DNA of 8,781 nt, taken from assembly GCA_017555685.1 (NCBI GenBank), contig JAFZFW010000028.1, positions 1 through 8,781 of the forward strand. Reading direction: 5' to 3'. This stretch comes from Methanocorpusculum sp. (GTDB lineage: Archaea; Halobacteriota; Methanomicrobia; Methanomicrobiales; Methanocorpusculaceae). Positions 5,905 through 8,781 of this stretch are shown piece by piece. Position 1 is the stretch's first letter, and the number at the start of each line of letters is the position of its first letter. The position numbers and the translations under genes are program-made. The notes below the pieces were generated by a model. That model was not told the DNA's origin. It saw only the letters and a list, made by a program, of their open reading frames with translations, and did not search any database.

Positions 5905-6131
5905 AAAGAGTATTGCTTGAGAGGGTATGTAGAGAACAGACCGAATAGAATCATAGAGGTTTGGGGGGATGAGAAAATCAATGAAACGCATCCGTATCTC
6001 AAATCCTATGATTAACGAGGTTGTTTAGTGTTATTTGTTTGTTACATTAGCAGGAAATACACCGGTCAAAGCGCACTCTGCCATCATAAAGGTTGACCCC
6101 CTCGCATATTAAACGTTTTTGGTTTTTTTTT
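5905..6131 (+). ncRNA. Candidate structured small RNA with a 22-pair hairpin
   Basis: Proposed transcript between a TATA-like site (about 5877) and a T9 run (6123-6131); the ends are estimates. Its core at 5949-6013 folds into a long imperfect hairpin. AATCATAG (5949-5956) pairs perfectly with CTATGATT (6006-6013). After one bulged A (5957), bases 5958-5966 pair with 5997-6005 through nine pairs, including three G-T. After a 3-base bulge (5994-5996), GGATG (5967-5971) pairs with CATCC (5989-5993), closing a 17-base loop. A second weaker stem follows, GGTCAA (6064-6069) with TTGACC (6093-6098). I recognise no known RNA family (not tRNA, SRP or RNase P). A 19-codon frame starts inside the stem at 5969 behind GGGGGG. 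Alternatives are a long leader of the fdh pair or an inverted-repeat remnant. Confidence 0.35.
6116..6131 (+). terminator. T-run terminator
   Basis: TTTTT, GG, then nine T residues (6123-6131). This is the longest T run in the window, and archaeal polymerase terminates at such runs. It lies about 180 bases upstream of the fdh start codon with no convincing gene before it since moaB, so it would end either readthrough from moaB or a separate small transcript. Confidence 0.5.
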
Positions 6132-6306
6132 CTGCAGATGTTAAATATCAACAATTACCAACGTTTCCACCCCATACGCGCGCACCCACCAATGTTGCCC
6201 AAAAGTAGACACAATACCTGTATTTAACCCACCGATACTGCCCCAAACACAGAATCGGATACTCAGCCTTAAATACCCACCTGTCATAAACTTAGTATTG
6301 GATAAT
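6132..6306 (+). promoter_or_regulatory. fdh promoter region with TATA box and three CCCACC repeats
   Basis: TTAAATA at 6269-6275, preceded by CC as a possible BRE, is a good archaeal TATA box. It predicts transcription starting near 6297-6300, only 7-10 bases before the ATG at 6307, in keeping with the lack of a Shine-Dalgarno there. Two more TATA-like stretches lie upstream (TTAAATAT at 6141-6148 and TATTTAA at 6221-6227). CCCACC occurs three times on this strand (6185-6190, 6228-6233, 6276-6281), 43 and 48 bases apart, and GATACT twice (6234, 6258); these may be regulator contacts. No gene is seen in this stretch. Confidence 0.55.
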
Positions 6307-7386
6307 ATGAGGTTTAACTATGTATCCAGCATCTGTCCGTTCTGCGGAACCGGATGCGGTATGAATCTTATCGTTACCGACGATGGTATCTCCGGTATTG
6401 CACCGTACCACAGATCGCCGGTCAACCGTGGAAAGCTCTGTACCCGTGGTCTCCACACTGCATCTGAACTCAAGAACTTCCGCATTGTAAAGCCGGTCAT
6501 CGGCGGAGCAGAAGCTGACCTTGAAGCAGCATGTGCAAAACTTCTCGAGCTCAAAGGAAAGGGCGCAGAAGTTTACGTCTCCACCAGATACCCGACCGAG
6601 GCAATCAAAGCAGTCCAGCGCCTCGCAAAGGAAGTCCTTGGCGTTGAGACCGTCAAGACCTTCACCGACGCAGCAGACCTGCAGTCCACTGCAGTCCTTG
6701 CAGACCTCGAGAAAGCAGACGTCATCCTTGTCGTCGACAACGCAATGAGAATCCTCCCGGTCACCGGAAGCAAGGTTCTCCGTGCACAGGACAAGGGAGC
6801 AAAAGTACTCTACGCAGGACCGGAGAACTACTCCGCAGTTCAGGCAGACGAAACTGCAATCACCGAAGGCGAGCTCGCAGTTCCGGAGAACTTCAAGGCA
6901 GCACTCAAGGCAGCAGCAAACGCAGTTGTCATCTGCCCGGCAGGAAGCCAGTACGCAGCAGCAGCAGCAGTTGCAGAAGAAACCGGCGCAAAGTTCGGAC
7001 TTCTCTTCGAGACCGCAAACGGCCGTGCAGCAGTTGAAGCAGGCTGTGTCCCGTCCTTATCTGCATTCAAGGCAGAAGAGGCAGTCCCGGCAAACATGCT
7101 CATCTTCGCAGAGAGCCCGGAGTACCAGACTGAACTCTACCTTGACCTCGTAGAAAAACTCGGCAAAGTCGAGAACCTCGTTGTCGTTGCATCCAACGCA
7201 AGTGTCTTAACCGACATCGCAGGAACCGTCATCCCGGTTGCAGCATTCGGTGAGTACGCAGGAACCGTCACCAGCTGGGACGGCCAGGTACAGGAGACTC
7301 CGGCAGCAGTTGCAGCACCGGAAGGAATCCTCACCCCATACGAACTGATTGAAAAACTCTCTGACGGCGCAATTAAGGAGGCCTGA
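6307..7386 (+). CDS. Short FdhA-like iron-sulfur protein lacking the molybdenum active site
   Basis: A 359-residue protein related to the alpha subunit of F420-linked formate dehydrogenase but about half the usual length (roughly 680-700). The N terminus is a good FdhA match: YVSSICPFCGTGCGMNL with Cys10, 13, 17 and then GKLCTRG with Cys45 (CX2CX3CX27C), one [4Fe-4S] cluster. The usual PKG/LKG after the last Cys is TRG. Next come FdhA-like Rossmann parts (STRYPTEA at 93; ADVILVVDN near 137), but the segment with the catalytic Sec/Cys and following His is reduced to TFTDAADLQ, and some 200 residues of pterin-binding domain are gone. GTVIPVAAFGEYAGT (about 304-318) recalls the late FdhA region. 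The frame is intact throughout, and alanine is coded almost only by GCA, as in fdhB, so it looks expressed, not decayed. An in-frame TTG at 6298 is a less likely start. It ends 2 bases before fdhB; likely an electron-transfer partner. Confidence 0.82.
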   Translation: MRFNYVSSICPFCGTGCGMNLIVTDDGISGIAPYHRSPVNRGKLCTRGLHTASELKNFRIVKPVIGGAEADLEAACAKLLELKGKGAEVYVSTRYPTEAIKAVQRLAKEVLGVETVKTFTDAADLQSTAVLADLEKADVILVVDNAMRILPVTGSKVLRAQDKGAKVLYAGPENYSAVQADETAITEGELAVPENFKAALKAAANAVVICPAGSQYAAAAAVAEETGAKFGLLFETANGRAAVEAGCVPSLSAFKAEEAVPANMLIFAESPEYQTELYLDLVEKLGKVENLVVVASNASVLTDIAGTVIPVAAFGEYAGTVTSWDGQVQETPAAVAAPEGILTPYELIEKLSDGAIKEA

Positions 7387-7388
7387 AT

Positions 7389-8654
7389 ATGACCGCAAAA
7401 GGCGATATGGTATACTGCTGGACGAACTCGTCCGACATCAAAGGAGAATGCGGAGGAGCAGTAACTTCTCTTCTTCAGCACGCACTTGCATCCGGTATGG
7501 TTGACGGTGTCCTTGCTGTTGTAAAAGGAAAAGACCTCTACGATGCAAAGCTCGAGCTCATCACTGATGCAGCAGAAGTCCCGAAGGCAGCAGGTTCCCT
7601 CCACTGTGGTACTCTCCTTTCCGCAAAGATGGTAAAGAAATACCTCGGCGGAGCAAAGGACATGAAGATTGCAGTCCCGGTCAAGGGCTGTGACGCAATG
7701 GCATTCTATGAGCTTGCAAAGCGCAACCAGATTAACCTCGACAATATTATCTTAATCGGTCTCAACTGCGGAGGAACTGTCTCCCCGATCGTTGCCCGCG
7801 ATATGATTACCGATAAATATGATGTCAGCCCGGACGCAGTCTTCAAAGAGGAGATTGACAAGGGTCAGTTCATCATTGAATACAACGACGCAGACGGCAA
7901 CCACCAGCACAAGGGAATCAAGATCGACGAGCTCGAAGAAACGCCGGAAGGCTATGGAAGACGCCAGAACTGTCAGCGCTGCAAGTGCAAGGTCCCGCGT
8001 CAGGCAGACCTCGCATGCGGTAACTGGGGAGTTATCGGCGAGAAAGCAGGCAAAGCAACCTTCGTTGAAGTATGCTCCGCAAAGGGTGCAGCACTCCTTG
8101 ACTCTGCAGTTGCAGCAGGTGCAGTAACTACCTGTGCACCAGAGCCGAAGGGACTTGAGATCCGCGCAAAAGTTGAAGCATCCATGCTCAAGCTCGGAGA
8201 CAAGGCACGTGCACACCAGTTCGCAGAACTCGGAGAAGGCAGCGAGCGTCTTGCAAAGATTATGAAGCTCTCTTCCCGCTGTATCGCATGCCGTGCATGT
8301 ATCGAGAACTGTCCGATCTGCTACTGTGTTGAGTGTTCCACTGCAAAGCCGCACTTAGTAGCACCGGGACAGAACCCGCCGGACTTCATGTTCCACTTAA
8401 TCCGCTTCGCACACATCGCAGACTCCTGTATCAACTGCGGTCAGTGTCAGGAACTCTGTCCGATGGAGATTCCAAACGCACTCTTCATGCACGCCCAGCA
8501 GGTCGAGCTTGAAAAGATGTTCGGACACACTCCGGGACAGAACATGGACCTTCCGGTTCTCGCATTCGCAGAAGAGATGGACGAGCGTGCACGCTTAAAC
8601 GCAACCGGCTCGGACATGATCTACGAGAATGTCTTTGGCGAAGAAGAACAGTAA
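7389..8654 (+). CDS. fdhB: F420-dependent formate dehydrogenase beta subunit FdhB (FrhB family)
   Basis: A 421-residue FrhB/FdhB-type flavoprotein, which passes electrons between coenzyme F420 and iron-sulfur clusters through FAD. The N-terminal FrhB domain shows KGECGGAVTSLLQHAL and a LHCGTLLSAK segment; the middle domain has VPVKGCDAMAF, GLNCGGTVSP and the cysteine-rich CQRCKCKVPRQADLACG (Cys195-210). The C-terminal part carries two [4Fe-4S] motifs, CIACRACIENCP (Cys298, 301, 304, 308), with further cysteines in ICYCVEC, and CINCGQCQELCP (Cys347, 350, 353, 357). All expected ligands are present, so the subunit should be active. GGAGG at 7377-7381 lies 7 bases before the ATG, inside the end of the short FdhA gene, and only 2 bases separate the genes: co-translation. 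It is a normal FdhB next to an abnormal FdhA. Ala is nearly always GCA, suggesting high expression. Confidence 0.95.
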   Translation: MTAKGDMVYCWTNSSDIKGECGGAVTSLLQHALASGMVDGVLAVVKGKDLYDAKLELITDAAEVPKAAGSLHCGTLLSAKMVKKYLGGAKDMKIAVPVKGCDAMAFYELAKRNQINLDNIILIGLNCGGTVSPIVARDMITDKYDVSPDAVFKEEIDKGQFIIEYNDADGNHQHKGIKIDELEETPEGYGRRQNCQRCKCKVPRQADLACGNWGVIGEKAGKATFVEVCSAKGAALLDSAVAAGAVTTCAPEPKGLEIRAKVEASMLKLGDKARAHQFAELGEGSERLAKIMKLSSRCIACRACIENCPICYCVECSTAKPHLVAPGQNPPDFMFHLIRFAHIADSCINCGQCQELCPMEIPNALFMHAQQVELEKMFGHTPGQNMDLPVLAFAEEMDERARLNATGSDMIYENVFGEEEQ

Positions 8655-8694
8655 GTTCCTCTTTACCACCACCATTTCCTTTTTCCTTAATGAC

Positions 8695-8718
8695 AATACG
8701 GACCAATTCCGTATTTTC
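8695..8718 (+). terminator. Hairpin terminator after fdhB
   Basis: AATACGGA (8695-8702), loop CCAAT, then TCCGTATT (8708-8715): eight perfect pairs running into TTTT. It lies 40 bases after the fdhB stop, and a further T5 run within TTCCTTTTTCC (8676-8686) precedes it. The rest of the window to 8781 shows no gene I can support. Confidence 0.65.
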
Positions 8719-8781
8719 ATTGTATTCCTGATTCTGCTGAGTGAAGAGAAACTTCATCATCTCACACGCAGAATATATTCA

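Noticed and set aside
6298..6306. TTG at 6298 as the fdhA-like start codon
   Set aside because: The ATG three codons later (6307) agrees with FdhA N termini, where a short leader precedes the YVxxxCPxCGxGC motif; the TTG has no ribosome-binding site and lies at the predicted transcript start.
6955..6972. Run of GCA triplets as a microsatellite
   Set aside because: It encodes an alanine stretch in the short FdhA-like protein and follows from the strong GCA preference for alanine in both fdh genes.
8485..8760. Minus-strand frame of 91 codons overlapping the fdhB end
   Set aside because: Mostly antisense to well-supported fdhB coding sequence and to its terminator hairpin; no family features.
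8741..8781. Possible gene start (GTG, then KRNFIISHAEYI) at the right edge
   Set aside because: Only 13 codons are visible, there is no ribosome-binding site, and nothing can be compared; too little to call.

Overview
This window looks like part of the chromosome of a hydrogenotrophic, formate-linked methanogenic archaeon, most likely of the Methanomicrobiales (a Methanocorpusculum-like genome would fit, but I cannot prove the genus from sequence alone). The reasons are an F420-type FdhB, archaeal-style MoaA/MoeA/MoaB proteins, A/T-rich TATA-like promoters, T-run terminators, and a mix of Shine-Dalgarno-led genes with poorly led first genes.

The theme is molybdenum (or tungsten) and the molybdopterin cofactor. 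From left to right: (1) the 5' half of a ModA-like molybdate-binding lipoprotein on the minus strand, running off the left edge; (2) an A/T-rich divergent regulatory region with two abutting palindromes, and a possible small plus-strand gene; (3) a minus-strand operon transcribed from about 3.7 kb down to 0.9 kb, moaA-moaE-moaC followed by two tandem TrmO/TsaA-family genes, all overlapping or separated by a few bases; (4) a divergent promoter region; (5) the plus-strand pair moeA-moaB, overlapping by 4 bases and followed by a hairpin plus T7 terminator; (6) about 540 bases without a normal gene, containing a 22-pair hairpin bracketed by a TATA-like site and a T9 run, a candidate small RNA; (7) a plus-strand pair made of a very short FdhA-like protein and a full FdhB, closed by a hairpin terminator.

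How they fit together: ModA would deliver molybdate or tungstate to an ABC importer; MoaA and MoaC turn GTP into cyclic pyranopterin; MoaE (with a MoaD that is not in the window) adds the dithiolene sulfurs; MoaB adenylylates molybdopterin and MoeA inserts the metal. Formate dehydrogenase and formylmethanofuran dehydrogenase are the expected users in such an organism. The surprise is that the FdhA beside FdhB keeps the N-terminal [4Fe-4S] domain but has lost the catalytic and most of the cofactor-binding region, so this pair is unlikely to oxidise formate. It looks instead like an F420/iron-sulfur electron-transfer module. Two adjacent TrmO-family genes inside the cofactor operon, a shortened C-terminal domain on MoeA, and the structured RNA candidate are the other points worth following.
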